This document shows positions 40,801 through 51,034 of a stretch of 64,000 bases of DNA, piece after piece. The position numbers were made by a program, and so were the translations under genes. The first letter of the stretch is position 1; each line of letters opens with the position of its first letter. A model generated the notes under the pieces. The model was not told where the DNA came from and did not search any database. It was given only the letters and a program-made list of their open reading frames with translations. The DNA comes from Eutreptiella sp. 'Long Island Sound 2002' (Eukaryota > Euglenozoa > Euglenophyceae > Eutreptiales > Eutreptiaceae): assembly GCA_964036045.1 (NCBI GenBank), contig OZ038385.1, positions 40,431,680 to 40,495,679 on the forward strand. The letters run 5' to 3'.

Positions 40801-43018
40801 TGGTCGACGGGCCAGATGGCACGAATTTCTCAGTCTGTTTGACCTCCATGTGTCGTATTTGCCTGGAAAACACAACACGGTAGCGGATGCTCTGAGCCGA
40901 TGGGCTTACCCCGCTTCAGAGGGGCTGCAAAGTACCAACATCCATGGTACGGAGCAGGACCGCCATGTCATAATCGAATGGGATCAGGAAGAAAAAAAGC
41001 TCATTCGACGTGCATGCATGCAATGCGCTGTTAAACAGCACGCATTACCGTGCCATGACATCACGGCCTTTTCAGATCCGGCGCATGCTCATGAGATCTG
41101 CACCAAATCACTGAAAGTCGTGGAGAAAGTCACCGATCCCTCCTCAGGGAGTGTGAAACGGTTTGACTATACCCGACGTGTAAGTGGATTTCGGTTGATC
41201 CAGGGCATTAAGCGTCGAGATCCGGCCAAAACTCCACCCCTGCCGAAAGATTCCCTGATCATCCGTGACTGGACGTCCGATTATCTGCATGATTCCATGT
41301 TTAAAGAGGTCTTTGAGAATCTCAAATCCAAAGATGCTCACAAGGATGGAATCTATGCTGAGTACTCGTTGGATGGGGGGAAGCTGTGGATGGAGGGTAA
41401 ATTGTGCGTACCAGACGCCCTGGCCCCCCGAGTGTTAAACTGGTGGCACAAATGGGAGTCCCCCCACGCACATGGCCGTAGATTGTGGTCGATGATTAAA
41501 CATAGGTTGTTCGGCTCACGGCTATATACTCATTGCATGAAAGTAGCCGCCGGATGTGCCCAATGTGCTGTCTCGACGCCCCCCAGCGCGAAGAAGCACG
41601 GCCATCTGAGGCCACATCCTATTCCGGAGCGCCTCTTTAACAGAGTCACCAGTGATTTTTTCTATCTTGGTGAACTCGACGACGAAGAGTGCCATTGGAC
41701 CAACAAAAAAGTCAATGGTGTGCTCCTTATTCAGTGCCGTCATTCCGGCTATATTCAGGTGTTGCCTTGTAACATCGAGTCGATGACTGGCAAGGCTGCC
41801 GCCAAATGGTGCGCGCAGCCCTGGATGGGAGGTTGGGACGTCCCATCCGAGGTGGTTACGGACTCAGGCAAAGAGTACACCTCCGAATGGTGGAGAGAAT
41901 TATGTGCTCGCCTTGGAATCCACCACCTGAGATGTGAAATCCACTCGCATCGAGCGCTGCCTGGCGAAAGAGCCGGCCGCTCTATTATAAATATGCTTCG
42001 TAAGGAGCTCGCGAGTGAAAAGGATTTCCATTGGCTTGAAGTTCTCTTCGCATTGCTTCGCCGTTACCACAACACGCCTTTGTACCATGGCCTTTCTCCA
42101 AATGAAATTGTCTTTGGACGAAAGAAGTGTTGGTGGAACATGCCGTTGAATAATCCTCGCCCTTGTAAAGATGCTTCGTTGTTTTTAGACGACGTCCAAC
42201 GAGCAGATAAAACTGTCTCGAAATTAATCGATAAGCATCAAGCTGACTGGCTTTGGGTCCAGAATCAAGGTCGAAAAAACCCCCACAATTTTGAAGTCGA
42301 TGATCGAGTTTGGCTTCGAAAATCCGAAACCACCCTGGACGGAGATGACAAGCTTCTTCCCTTGTGGGAGGGGCCATTCGCTGTTACAGCGCGTCTAGGT
42401 GAGAACAGGTGGAGGATTCGTGTGGATGTCAGCAGGGAAATTGACGTTTCGGGCGATCGCCTCAAGAGAGAGATCCCCTCCCCCAAGGATCGGGTTAAAC
42501 CCCTTTTTTGGACTTCGAAATTTTTGTCCGATCGGGTCATCGAAGGGGGGAAGTACGAACTCAAGAGGATTGTAGAGGCAAGACGTGACGCGAAGGGCGA
42601 ATGGGAATTTCTATGTGAGTGGAGGGGCTTTGATTCCAGTCACAACAACTGGGAACCAGCCCAATCTTTTGTCCATGGGTACACCAAGGGGTTCATCGAC
42701 TTCCTCAAGAAGCACCCCGAAATTGGCGTACTCCTGACAGACTCTTTGTCGAAACCAGACAGACAGGTGGAGAGCGACGGAAAAAGACCTGTGGTGAATC
42801 GAGATCCAGCCTTTTACGGCCCTCAGCAGCCACATTCCAGGGCTGATCCGTCGATCCCCCCTTCTGCGGTCAGACCAGCCCAGGAGCCAAATGAGGACCA
42901 AGCTTCGAGTTCGGCCGCTGATCTACAGCGCCCAAGCCGTACGAGGGCCCGACCAGACAGGTTGGTGGTCACATGTATTCGTGCTTGGCCGAATTCAGGG
43001 AGATCCGTCGTGACTTGA
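37814..43018 (+). CDS. pol: Pol polyprotein, family B copy B1 (PR, Dam-like, RT, RH, IN, chromodomain)
   Basis: Open from the codon after the gag UAG, without an ATG; residues below are counted from 37937. A protease-like motif C-D-N-G-S-E-V-N-L has Asn where D-T/S-G is usual. The Dam-like domain (about 200-330) has W-I-N-P-P-F with Asn264, then I-L-V-V-P-L-W. An acidic linker follows. RT has Y-I-D-D at 702-705. RNase H has T-D-A-S (Asp868). Integrase has H-X-W-E-S-P-H and C-A-Q-C, then Asp1240, Asp1309 and Glu1344. The chromodomain begins near 1540 (Y-E-L-K-R-I-V-E ... L-C-E-W-R-G-F ... N-W-E-P). It stops at TGA 43016-43018. No internal stops, so probably functional. Confidence 0.94.
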   Translation, partial: GSHENRPSPGDFRHDPQIPSRPLLDVGSLVSSPLDPAADPSVVVDEVGVQSKHRARQFVTKLWVSDRKGNFHLATCLCDNGSEVNLQSNSFLPDDCVFESPHPVTLEGVSGHSLAGGQRGCCISTHLVAQDLWEEGNVEEVILKDDYFYRADIKYDLYLGHPWLSKNRVAPVGHRCCFLLESGPLERPEFRFLHAGFKSAEEFLKRKVTPKFGEDVTIAEVNGSADYSRELECLRRDSQPRRPSRWHSSSYRVVDKWRDTICEYFYEHHSFWPQYDAFANRENKRFDKHFRDPWTHKWDKKLWINPPFHLIQQVIHKIKQDKTQAILVVPLWDDKPWFQELQDICVDYIELPRKIKLYARDDTGPLPQRSWSSLAFLVDGKLSDSDSADSGTDSCVGSESEVERGTDDESIFSDFCPSDTQGDPTSNGSASSPSSPIRSTLKRIFSARAKKNLKSRRKFRVFYEKPRVEAFIDPFEELDHEENLWNVDTRPTYLQEAVDTDLFRDIRKKILPAKAEEVAKVFSTVIPGDQVDTELCSKKRDKIFEERKDTTLSGKLIKDPPVRRQFGEAFIELREGYKAKKQRPYENHGHKHEILRKIIERNLREFGWLEGCMTSEWCCAPFTVPKPPPADQNTVDGWRMVVDFRNLNAETKADSHPLPLIEEEIAKRARGRLFSVLDLRHGFHQMPFRKDSRPLTCMCTPCGPVQWTVMPMGLKNAPSFFQRMMEDVLFTAHPELCAFVSVYIDDIIIATEGEGLTEAELVALHEKQLNQVLDILDANQLICGPKKGKLFLKSVEFCGSLLENGTRRPSPGKLVAIQKWKRPETITELRGFLGCCNFYHTFAPNYAKFAAPLTELLKVGRDAGKAGSKVGVKWTDECEEAFHHLKAALCEVATLHVPQFDRPFYIRTDASRYAIGAVLEQVDEATGDHYPLAFWSRKLAPRQMQWSPREQETYAIICALKKYQSWVGTNRVEVLTDHRSLEYWATEHIDTVASPAGRRARWHEFLSLFDLHVSYLPGKHNTVADALSRWAYPASEGLQSTNIHGTEQDRHVIIEWDQEEKKLIRRACMQCAVKQHALPCHDITAFSDPAHAHEICTKSLKVVEKVTDPSSGSVKRFDYTRRVSGFRLIQGIKRRDPAKTPPLPKDSLIIRDWTSDYLHDSMFKEVFENLKSKDAHKDGIYAEYSLDGGKLWMEGKLCVPDALAPRVLNWWHKWESPHAHGRRLWSMIKHRLFGSRLYTHCMKVAAGCAQCAVSTPPSAKKHGHLRPHPIPERLFNRVTSDFFYLGELDDEECHWTNKKVNGVLLIQCRHSGYIQVLPCNIESMTGKAAAKWCAQPWMGGWDVPSEVVTDSGKEYTSEWWRELCARLGIHHLRCEIHSHRALPGERAGRSIINMLRKELASEKDFHWLEVLFALLRRYHNTPLYHGLSPNEIVFGRKKCWWNMPLNNPRPCKDASLFLDDVQRADKTVSKLIDKHQADWLWVQNQGRKNPHNFEVDDRVWLRKSETTLDGDDKLLPLWEGPFAVTARLGENRWRIRVDVSREIDVSGDRLKREIPSPKDRVKPLFWTSKFLSDRVIEGGKYELKRIVEARRDAKGEWEFLCEWRGFDSSHNNWEPAQSFVHGYTKGFIDFLKKHPEIGVLLTDSLSKPDRQVESDGKRPVVNRDPAFYGPQQPHSRADPSIPPSAVRPAQEPNEDQASSSAADLQRPSRTRARPDRLVVTCIRAWPNSGRSVVT

Positions 43019-44831
43019 GTCGCCGGCGCCCTAGATTGGCTAACAGTCGTCTAGTCCAGGGCGTCATGGCACTCGTCGCTAGGGCTCAAGGGTGTAGGTT
43101 CGAAACCCTTGCATGTCCAACTCCTACAAAAGCTCCAGCCTCGCCCCGTCGACCACTTATTCCAATGTGAGTGTTCTGACGACTTGAAAAAACCACATTC
43201 TGCTCAATCCACTGTTCATTCTTCCTGATTTCGAAATGATGTGGAGAACTGCGAATGTTTGATAATTTGACGTCAATCAACTTTTCTTTGGTCTCCGTTC
43301 GGCAGACAAGGCGTAGATACGCTGCCAAAAGCCACGGAGTGTGCTGCTGTGTCCAGGAAAAACCAAACTCAGGCTTAATTCAGGCAGATTCGGGGTAATC
43401 TTGTCTCTGTTGGTCTGTGCATTTTTGGAATTTGGCTACTCGTGCAGATGGAAGCAAATGTACATAGTAAAAACACCGGCCGGTGACATTCACCCCTACA
43501 GGCACCCCCTGTAGTACTGGCTGCACCAGATGCGACGCCAGGAACTCAGATCTTACCTGCATTTGCCGTGATGCTGAAGCTAAAGTCCAGATTCAGATCC
43601 AGATTCCTTGAATTTAACTTGAATTTCTCAGGTTTGTCCTTCATTCTGCCACTGTTGCACGAAACCCAGACGTCAATTGTTCAGACAACCTTCAGATAGG
43701 AGCTCTAGGGACTTCTAAAAGCAACCTCTGAAGTCCGTAAGCTTCGTTGTATTTTTGGCACACGCCAATGTGAGCTCAATCCGACCTGAAACTGTCGAAA
43801 ATGGTGAATCCAAGTGTCTTGTGGGACCCAATCGAAAGATGGGCCTTGTCCAAGTCGATTGACACCGCCGCCACTGTAAATAAAGGACTATGCGGTGTCT
43901 CTCAGTTATATACTGTCAGTAAAGCGCCTTCAGCGAACCTTCGGCGCGTTACATGCCAAGGATCCAGGGCTATCATGTCCCATCATGATGCATCATCACA
44001 TGATCCACATTTTGATGGAATCTGTTGGATGCTTGCGAACCAACGTGCCGGAAAGCACAATTGAGCTGAATAAACGACAATATCTATTAACTCTAGTCTA
44101 AACGAAAATATTAGTAGTTTCAGTTTTAGACATTCCGCTTCATTTCACCTTCATCTTAGGGAATTTGCTGATTTTAAGACATTTTAGGTTGATCTCCTTG
44201 TCATCTCCTCTCATTCCTCGAAGATCTGTTTACGGCCTTGCCTAACTTTGTTGACGCTGATGTTTTTCTATTCACTTAGGGCCTGCAGACTTCATCTGTA
44301 TTTGTTTTCCCTCTCTGTGATTGGTTCATCTCCTTCATCCCTGCCCAAATTGACTCTCAATCTTGCTGAATCTAGTGATCATCCACCAGATGCGCCAAAT
44401 CTGAACCACATGCTGCACTTTTCAGAACGAGAAAAGCGGGAGTAACACGATGTAGAGTTCGGCGAGGACACCGTAGCGTGCCCGCGAAAGCTAAACTGTG
44501 CCAGAGCGCTGAGATGTCACTCCATTTCTTGATTCCCCCACTCAATCCACCAATCTACCTCATCCTCAACCAATGCATGGTTTGGTATCGATTCTCGATA
44601 CGTTTACATGCTTTTTAGCCCTTAACCTAATGTTTTACTGCACGGAGGACTGTTCATCACTCCTCATTCTGTCTCATTTCAGGTTCATCCATCCTGATTC
44701 AGTGCCAATTCAGCCCAAATCAGGTCAGATCAAGCAGATTTCGCCCCATCGAGGCTACATTTCTTTTTTTTTCTGGGACCTACCCGCACTACCTTCTTTG
44801 TTGACGTAGCGACACACCCCAGTGTGTTTTT
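43019..44831 (+). other. Long 3' untranslated region of B1
   Basis: About 1.8 kb without a credible gene, conserved in B2 (61106-62942) and B3 (49187-51034). Near its start is an 11-bp tRNA B-box-like word GGTTCGAAACC within an inverted repeat AAGGGT ... ACCCTT (43089-43110). Small open frames recur in all copies but drift without codon bias, so I treat them as non-coding. Confidence 0.6.
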
Positions 44832-44841
44832 GGAGGGGGAG
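44832..44841 (+). promoter_or_regulatory. Polypurine tract of B1
   Basis: GGAGGGGGAG abuts the 3' LTR start TGTAAG and would prime plus-strand cDNA synthesis. It is identical in B2 (62943-62952) and on the minus strand in B3 (49177-49186). Confidence 0.9.
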
Positions 44842-45374
44842 TGTAAGTGCGGCTAACCCCCATCTGCTCAGAACTTCGTAGATCTGCCCCAGATTGACTA
44901 CATTTTGGACATTTTCTTTGCTTCGGCGGAATCGCCGCCTCGCAGCTCAGTCTCAGGATCAGACCTATATATTTCTGATGTGCCGGATCTGATTCCGCGG
45001 TCCATTCTCCGTAAATCCGCCGCGTTCCGATCATTTACCTGGAATCGCCATTTGCCGCTGACGCGCGCTCGCGGGCCAGATCGGCCAAATATTTTTCACA
45101 ATCGGATTTATTTAAATCTTTTCAGATAGATATGGACACTCAGATGTACTTAGAATAATCCGCATCAATTTTCTTCATAGACTGGGATTTTCTGCCGGAT
45201 AACAATCAGCATGGATCTTGCTTCCGTTGTTGCTGCTCGCGCCTCCGTTGGTGTCCGTGTATCCGGTTCTACCCCCAACAGCAGCGTTCAGGTCGACTCC
45301 TCGCGTGCCTGCCCCACTGGTCTTGCCGGCCCCGAGCCCTCCGGCACCTTCCACGACCGAGGGCAGCACTTTCA
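44842..45374 (+). repeat. 3' LTR of B1
   Basis: 533 bp, about 99 percent identical to the 5' LTR. It again contains the Gag ATG (45211), whose frame runs out of the LTR into flanking DNA and ends at 45411. Confidence 0.95.
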
Positions 45375-45379
45375 GATAT
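45375..45379. repeat. Target-site duplication GATAT, right (element B1)
   Basis: It matches 34485-34489. Confidence 0.9.
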
Positions 45380-46719
45380 GGAGTGGACGCCTTAATCCCC
45401 TTTCAATGTGAAGTAAAACATCTTTTCCTGAGTTGACTGAGCACTGACATACCTGAAGTAGAGCCTATGAATTTATCTATGTTTTTCCATGAATTCTTAG
45501 CTATCCTAGTGGTATGCACCCTAGGGGGCTGGGCACCTCTTTTTGAGAGGTCCTGGGTTCAATTCCTGGTCAGCCTAGCTAAGTAGGAAGATCCCATGTG
45601 ACATGGCAGTGACCTCATCGCCACATACCATGCCACCTCAGCACATATGGGACCCAAAACAAAGGGTGCACATCTCCTAAGATGGCACTATGGAGAGAGA
45701 GTGATCCTGAGGCAGTTTTCTAACTCTTTTCCCAAAACATTTCAGCTATCTCTGTGAATATGCATTCATATGTGACCTGAGTTGCAGTTTCTGTGAATAT
45801 CCAATCATCTTTCACTGTCTACACTGCAGCCCTTCATGCTTTGATCCTGAATTACCTTCTCCTTGCATACTATTGGCTTGGGCTATTCTGGATTGACTTG
45901 GCTTTACTGTATTTCAACAAACAAAAGCTTTTCATCATCCAAAACAAGCAGCAGGACACCCTACAGCAACAACAAGCAGCAGGAGAAGCAAAAACACAGT
46001 GCTGAAAACACTATAAACTTTTCCCTCCCCTCCCCTCCCCTTTGAACACCCCCACTCATCGAACACCAGGTGTCGCCCCCATTTGGTCATCATAGACCCA
46101 CCACACTCTGCACAGGACACCTGAAGCGGGAAATGACCGGATGCAAATACCAACACCGTGGGCAGGGGGGGGGTGTCAAGTTTTAAGGTCTGTCAAGGGG
46201 GCGGGGCTGGGGACCTGTATGGAGGCTCCCGTCACAAGCCCCCCCCCCCGCTGGGGGAGGGTTTGGCTTGTTTTTTGTGGCCCGTCACGAGAGCCAGCCC
46301 AAGGGTGGGGGGACAAGAACCCCCCCCCCCCCCCCGCAAATGTTTCCCCCCCACCACAGCTGCTCCCCCCGCGTACACCACACGCCCCTCGAAACCCCCA
46401 ATACATATGGACCGTACTTGTCTTCAAATCAAAAATTGCTGCAAATGCAAGAGTACACACACGTACTCATGCAGATCAGTACCGGATCCCCTCCATATCT
46501 TCCTTACAATGCCCCAATGCCACATGCGTGCAAACAAGTGCTCAATCCGTGCCCTATAGAAACCATGCACATCGTTGTATTGCTTTTGGCACTACGTCAA
46601 AGTCTTTCCACCGATAAAGCGCCATACCACATGCAGGCGCCCCTTGTATGCACCATCCATGGAGCCAATCTCATAATCCATATAATGTTCCTTCACCCTT
46701 TTGGGCCCCTGGTGATCCC
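45380..46719. other. Flanking DNA with SINE-like element and C/G-rich low complexity
   Basis: It contains the tRNA-like sequence at 45499-45580 and poly-C/poly-G tracts (about 46165-46340) that could form G-quadruplexes. I see no gene. Confidence 0.5.
45499..45580 (+). repeat. tRNA-derived (SINE-like) head, Lys-type anticodon loop
   Basis: An anticodon arm ACCTC-TTTTTGA-GAGGT (45535-45551) would give anticodon TTT. A T-arm CTGGG-TTCAATT-CCTGG (45553-45569) contains the B-box GGTTCAATTCC, and end segments AGCTA/TAGCT can pair. The variable loop is one base and the D region is too long, so it is probably not a functional tRNA but a SINE promoter or decayed gene. No second copy is in the window. 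Confidence 0.45.
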
Positions 46720-47973
46720 AACAAACCGTGGATTGCGAGTCCCTAACCCCAACTCGAGGGGCCACGCAACAAAGCGTGGATTGTGAATCCCTAACCCCAA
46801 CTCCAGGGGCCACGCAACAAAGCGTGGATTGTGAATCCCTAACCCCAACTCCAGGGGCCACGCAACAAAGCGTGGATTGAGAGTCCCTAACCCCAACTTG
46901 AGGGGCCACGCAACAAACCACACAACAAAGTGTGGATTGTGAGTCCCTAACCCCAACTCCAGGGGCCACACTACAAAGCGTGGATTGACAGTCCCTAACC
47001 GCAACTCGAGGGGCCACGCAACAAAGCGTGGATTGAGAGTCCCTAACCCAAAATCCATGGGCCACACAACAAAGCGTGGATTGACAGTCCCTAACCCCAA
47101 CTCCAGGGACCACGCAACAAAGCGTGGATTGAGAGTCCCTAACCCCAACTCGAGGGGCCACGCAACAAAGTGTGGATTGACAGTCCCTAACCCCAACTCC
47201 AGGGGCCATGCAACAAAGCGTGGATTGACAGTCCCTAACCCAAACTCAAGGGGCCACGCAACAAAGCGTGGATTGAGAGTCCCCAACCCCAACTCCAGGG
47301 GCCACACAACAAAGCGTGGATTGTGAGTCCCTAACCCCAACTCCAGGGGCCACGCAACAAAGCGTGGATAACCCCAACTTGAGGGGCCACGCAACAAAGC
47401 GTGGATTGTGAGTCCCTAACCCCAACTCGAGGGGCCAGGCAACAAAGCGTGGATTGTGAGTCCCTAACCCCAACTCCAGGGGCCACGCAACAAAGCGTGG
47501 ATTGTGGGTCTCTAATCCCAACTTGAGGGGCCACCCAACAAAGCGTGGATTGTGAGTCACGAACTGCAACTCGAGGGGCCACATGACAAGGGTGGATTGT
47601 GAGTCCCTAACCCCAACTCAAGGGGCCACGCAACAAAGCGTGGATTGTGAGTCAGAGACCTGCAACTCGTGGGGCCACACGACAAGCGTGGATTGTGAGT
47701 CCCTAACCCCAACTCAAGGGGCCACACAATAAAGCGTGGATTGTGAGTCACGAACTGCAACTCAAGGGGCCACACGACAAGCGTGGATTGTGAGTCCCTA
47801 ACCCCAACTCCAGGGGCCACCCAACAATGCGTGGATTGTGAGTCCCTAACCCCAACTCCAGGGGCCACGCAACAAAGCGTGGATTGCGAGTCCCTAACCC
47901 CAACTTAAGGGGCCACGCAACAAAACGTGGATTGTGAGTCCCTAACCCGAACTCCAAGGGCCACGCAACAAAG
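46720..47973. repeat. Minisatellite, about 26 copies of a 48-bp unit
   Basis: The unit holds GGGGCCACGCAACAAAGCG, then TGGATTGTGAGTCC and CTAACCCCAACTCC. CCACGC and GCGTGG are complementary around AACAAA, a small hairpin. As 48 is a multiple of three, all six frames stay open for long stretches; the resulting proteins are artefacts. Units near 47490-47780 are more diverged. Confidence 0.93.
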
Positions 47974-48373
47974 TGTTATGGCTTCGAACAGCAGCAGCGC
48001 AACAGCGCAGCGCAACAGCGCAACAGCGCGCAAATCGCAAGTCGCAGTCGCAATCGCGCTGACAGTCTGTGAATAATAAAGAAGCATCGAATGCCAACTG
48101 TGAATGAGCGCTGTAAGATACTTCGATCTTGAACAGGGTTTATGTCTTCGAGATTGTGTTACTATTGGTGCCCCGTCTAGAGATCCTGCGAGGTTTGTCG
48201 ATTGGGATTTTGGATTTCGGATTTTGAGAAACAAAGAGGCACAGGAGTACAGTCGAGTTCCCAAGAAACAAACCACAACAAGTGGTAGCCAGCTAGGTGG
48301 CGGGGAGGATCAATCTTCGAGATCAATCTTCGACGCCGCAACGCCGTCAGCTTGATTTGGACTTCGATCTACA
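47974..48373 (+). other. Possible LTR remnant and leader of another retroelement
   Basis: The minisatellite is cut at 47973 by TGTTATGG. An AATAAA lies near 48073 and a PBS-like TGGTGCCCCG at 48166-48175. The putative LTR end is not a clean CA, so this is tentative. Confidence 0.28.
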
Positions 48374-48643
48374 ATGGAGCGGCCCTTCGACGACGCAGCT
48401 ATGCTGCATTTCATCAGAGACAGTTTGTTTCGAAGTGATTCACCCTTGCATCACGAATTTTCGACCTCGTTAGAGAAGTTCATCGCAGAGCGCATCGCTA
48501 GTCGAGAAAGCGAGTGGTTTCCATCTCTCTCTCGTGATCTTCACAGCTGTTCGCAGAAGCTTGCGGATACTCAAGCCAAAGTTATCGAATTGGAACAACG
48601 CGTCGATGTGTTGCAGGCAACAGCAGCAAGTGCTACCGCAGCA
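48374..48643 (+). pseudogene. Truncated coding start (gag-like?), cut by B3
   Basis: The ATG at 48374 opens 90 residues ending in a coiled-coil-like helix (L-A-D-T-Q-A-K-V-I-E-L-E-Q-R-V-D-V-L-Q). The frame is severed at 48643 by the LTR of B3 and meets a TGA at once. Its place behind a possible LTR and PBS suggests Gag, but I recognise no domain. Confidence 0.4.
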
Positions 48644-49176
48644 TGAAAGTGCTGCCCTGGGTCGTGGAAGGTGCCGGAGGGCTCGGGGCCGGCAAGACCA
48701 GTGGGGCAGGCACGCGAGGAGTCGACCTGAACGCTGCTGTTGGGGGCTGAACCGGATACACGGACACCAACGGAGGCGAGAGCAGCAACAACGGAAGCAA
48801 GATCCATGCTGATTGTTATCCGGCAAAAAATCCCAGTCTATGAAGAAAATTGATGCGGATTATCCTAAGTACATCTGAGTGTCCATATCTGTCTGAAAAG
48901 ATTTATATAAATCCGATTGTGAAAAAATATTTGGCTGATTTGGCTTCGGGCGCGCATCAGCGGCAATTGGCGATTCCGGGTAAATGATCGGAACGCGACG
49001 GATTTACGATGAATGGACCGCGGAATCAGATCCGGCACATCAGAAATATATAGGTCTAATCCTGAGACTGAGCTGCGGGGCGGCGATTCCGCTGAAGCAG
49101 AGAAAATGACCAAAATGTAGCCAATCTGGGGCAGATCTGTGAAAATCTGAGCAGATGGGGGTTAGCCGCACTTACA
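48644..49176 (-). repeat. 3' LTR of B3
   Basis: 533 bp, reverse complement of the B LTR (TGAAAGTGCTG ... CTTACA), followed by the minus-strand PPT CTCCCCCTCC at 49177-49186. Confidence 0.94.
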
Positions 49177-51034
49177 CTCCCCCTCCAAAAACACACTGGG
49201 GTGTGTCGCTACGTCAACGAAGAACGTAGTGCGGGTAAGTCCCAGAAAAACATAGAAACGTAGCCTCGATGGGGCGAAATCTGCTTGATCTGACCTGATT
49301 TGGGCTGAATTGGCACTGAATCAGGATGGATGAACCTGAAATGAGACAGAACGAGGAGTGACGAACAGTCCTCCGTGCAGTAAAACATTAGGTCAAGGGC
49401 TAAAAAGCATGCAAACATATCGAGAATCGATACCAAACCATGCCCTGGTTGAGAATGAGGTAGATTATTGGTGGATTGAGTAGGAGAATCAAGAAATGGA
49501 GTGACATCTCGGCGCTCTGGCACAGTTTAGCTTTCGCGGGCACGCTACGGTGTCCTCCACGTACTCTACATCGTGTTACTCCCGCTTTTCTCGTTCTGAA
49601 AAGTGCAGCATGTGCTTCAGATTTGGTGCATCTGGTGGATGATCACAAGATTCAGCAAGATTGAGAATCAACTTGAGCAGAGATGAAGGAAATGAAACAA
49701 TCACAGTGAGGGAGAACAAATACAAATGTAGTCTGCAGGCCCTAAGTGAACCACAGCAGGTAGGGATGGTCTTCTGTTCACTTAGTTAGGCAAAGCCGTA
49801 AACAGATCTTCGAGGAATGAGAGGAGATGACAAGGAAATCAACCTAAATTGTCCTAAAATGAGGCAAATTCCCTAAGATGAAGGTGAAATGAAGCGGAAT
49901 GTCTAGAACTAAAACTACTAACACTTTCGTTTAGACTAGAGTTAATATATATTGTCGTTTATTCAGCTGAGTTATGCTTTCCGGCACGTTGGTTCGCGAG
50001 CATCCAACAGATTCATTGAAAATGTGGATCATGTGATGATGCATCATGATGGGACATGATAGCCCTGGATCCTTGGCATGTAACGCGCCGAAGGTTCGCT
50101 GAAGGCGCTTTACTGACAGTATATAACTGAGAGACACCGAATAGTTCTTTATTTACAGTGGCGACGGTGTCAATCGACTTGGACAAGGCCCATCTTTCGA
50201 TTGAGTCCCACAAGACACTTGGATTCACCATTTTCGGCAGTTTCAGGTCGGATTGAGCTCACATTGGCGCGTGCCAAAAATACACTGAAGCTTACGGACT
50301 TCAGAGGTTGCTTTTAGAAGTCCCTAGAGCCTCTGTCTGAAGGTTGTCTGAACAATTGACGTCGGGGTTTCGTGCAACAATGGCAGAATGAAGGACAAAC
50401 CTGAGAAATTCAAGGCAAATTTGAGGATCCTGGATCTGAATCTGGACTTTGGCTTCCGCATCACGGCAAATGAAGGTAAGATCTGAGTTCCTGGCGTCGC
50501 GTCTGGTGCAGCCAGTACTACAGGGGGTGCCTGTAGGGGTGAATGTCGCTGGCCAGCGTTTTTACTATGTACATTTGCTTCCATCTGCACGAGTAGCCAA
50601 ATTCCAAAGATGCACAGACCAACAGAGACAAGATTACCCCGAATCTGCCTGAATTAAGCCTGAGTTTTGTTTTTTCTGAACACGGCAGCACACTCCGTGG
50701 CTTTCGGCAGCGTATCTACGCCTTGTCTGCCGAACGGAGACCAAAGAAAAGTTGATTGACGTCAAATTATCAAACATTCGCAGTTCTCCACATCATGTTG
50801 TAATCAGGAAGAATGAACAGTGGATTGAGCAGAATGTGGTTTTTTCAAGTCGTCAGAACACTCACATTGGAATAAGTGGTCGACGGGGCGAGGCTGGAGC
50901 TTTTGTAGGAGTTGGACATGCAAGGGTTTCGAACCTACACCCTTGAGCCCTAGCGACGAGTGCCATGACGCCCTGGACTAGACGACTGTTACCCAGATTA
51001 TGGCGTCGGCGACTCAAGTCACGACGGATCTCCC

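Larger units (their letters stand above)
34490..45374 (+). mobile_element. Complete chromovirus family B, copy B1 (10,885 bp)
   Basis: Two 533-bp LTRs differ at about five positions, flanked by GATAT. Internal order: PBS, gag, readthrough stop, protease, Dam-like domain, RT, RNase H, integrase, chromodomain, a 1.8-kb 3' untranslated region and PPT. Near-identical LTRs show a recent insertion. Gag has a 26-codon in-frame deletion relative to copy B2. Confidence 0.96.

Noticed and set aside
43070-43120. Functional tRNA gene at the end of family B pol
   Set aside because: It has a B-box-like word, but the stem expected around it does not pair as a T-arm and no acceptor or anticodon arm can be drawn.
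43801-44064. Small recurrent open frames in the family B 3' regions
   Set aside because: Present in copies only because the DNA is shared; frames shift between copies and show no codon bias or domain.
46592-47957. Long open frames on both strands across the 48-bp array
   Set aside because: The repeat length is a multiple of three, so all frames stay open; no non-repeat protein sequence.
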